Shown here: positions 5,218 to 5,219 of the stretch, in pieces
How the letters are laid out: every line of letters begins with the position of its first letter
Numbering within the stretch: the first letter of the stretch is position 1
Assembly (NCBI GenBank): GCA_024279045.1
Contig: JAJRRZ010000290.1
Location: forward strand, 1 to 5,219
Source of the DNA: Alphaproteobacteria bacterium
Lineage (GTDB): Bacteria > Pseudomonadota > Alphaproteobacteria > Rhizobiales > Aestuariivirgaceae
Direction: 5' to 3'
Length of the DNA stretch: 5,219 bases
Notes under the pieces: model-generated
What the model was told of the DNA's origin: nothing
What the model saw: only the letters and a program-made list of their open reading frames with translations
The model's database searches: none
Program-made: the position numbers and the translations under genes

Positions 5218-5219
5218 AC

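Larger units (their letters stand above)
4501..5219 (-). mobile_element. IS5-family (IS427-like) insertion sequence, partial
   Basis: The transposase frames define an IS5-family element transcribed on the - strand, running off the right edge of the window by its 5' end. The transposase 3' end and the sequence CCTGTGGACGAATTTT at about 4511-4526 mark the inner side of its terminal repeat. The exact boundary cannot be fixed because the other end is not visible. It lies upstream of ccrM and points towards it, so outward transcription could enter that gene. Confidence 0.75.

Overview
The window looks like chromosomal DNA from a GC-rich alphaproteobacterium. The evidence is the combination of a class I (archaeal-type) lysyl-tRNA synthetase, a CcrM-type orphan adenine methyltransferase, and a small secretin/pilus N-domain protein. 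Genus cannot be decided from the sequence alone; a Rhodospirillales-like lineage is a guess.

Layout: (1) 2-490, + strand, C-terminal end of class I lysyl-tRNA synthetase. (2) 617-1111, + strand, a small secreted protein with a pilus/secretin N-terminal domain, preceded by a possible CtrA box. (3) 1188-1232, a perfect 21-bp-arm hairpin with A and T tracts, acting as a shared terminator for (2) and the convergent gene. (4) 1298-2653, - strand, hemN, oxygen-independent coproporphyrinogen III oxidase. (5) 2724-2886, a 163-bp nearly fully palindromic MITE-like element just upstream of hemN. (6) 2911-2955, a second strong palindrome, followed at 3074-3211 by the truncated N-terminus of an IS110-family transposase. 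(7) 3208-4332, - strand, a ccrM-like DNA methyltransferase whose stop codon overlaps the IS110 remnant. (8) about 4501 to the window end, - strand, an IS5-family element whose transposase is split into two frames by a -1 shift at an A GGG GGC heptamer.

The conserved genes are housekeeping or cell-cycle functions (translation, heme synthesis, DNA methylation, envelope/pilus biogenesis) and do not form one operon. The roughly 0.5-kb gap between hemN and ccrM is a landing zone for mobile DNA: a MITE-like hairpin, a second palindrome and an IS110 fragment. A further IS5 copy sits upstream of ccrM. No new multigene system is visible. The items most worth following up are the long hairpin element, the possible bridge-RNA region of the IS110 remnant, the IS5 frameshift, and the way mobile DNA borders both ends of ccrM and the 5' side of hemN.
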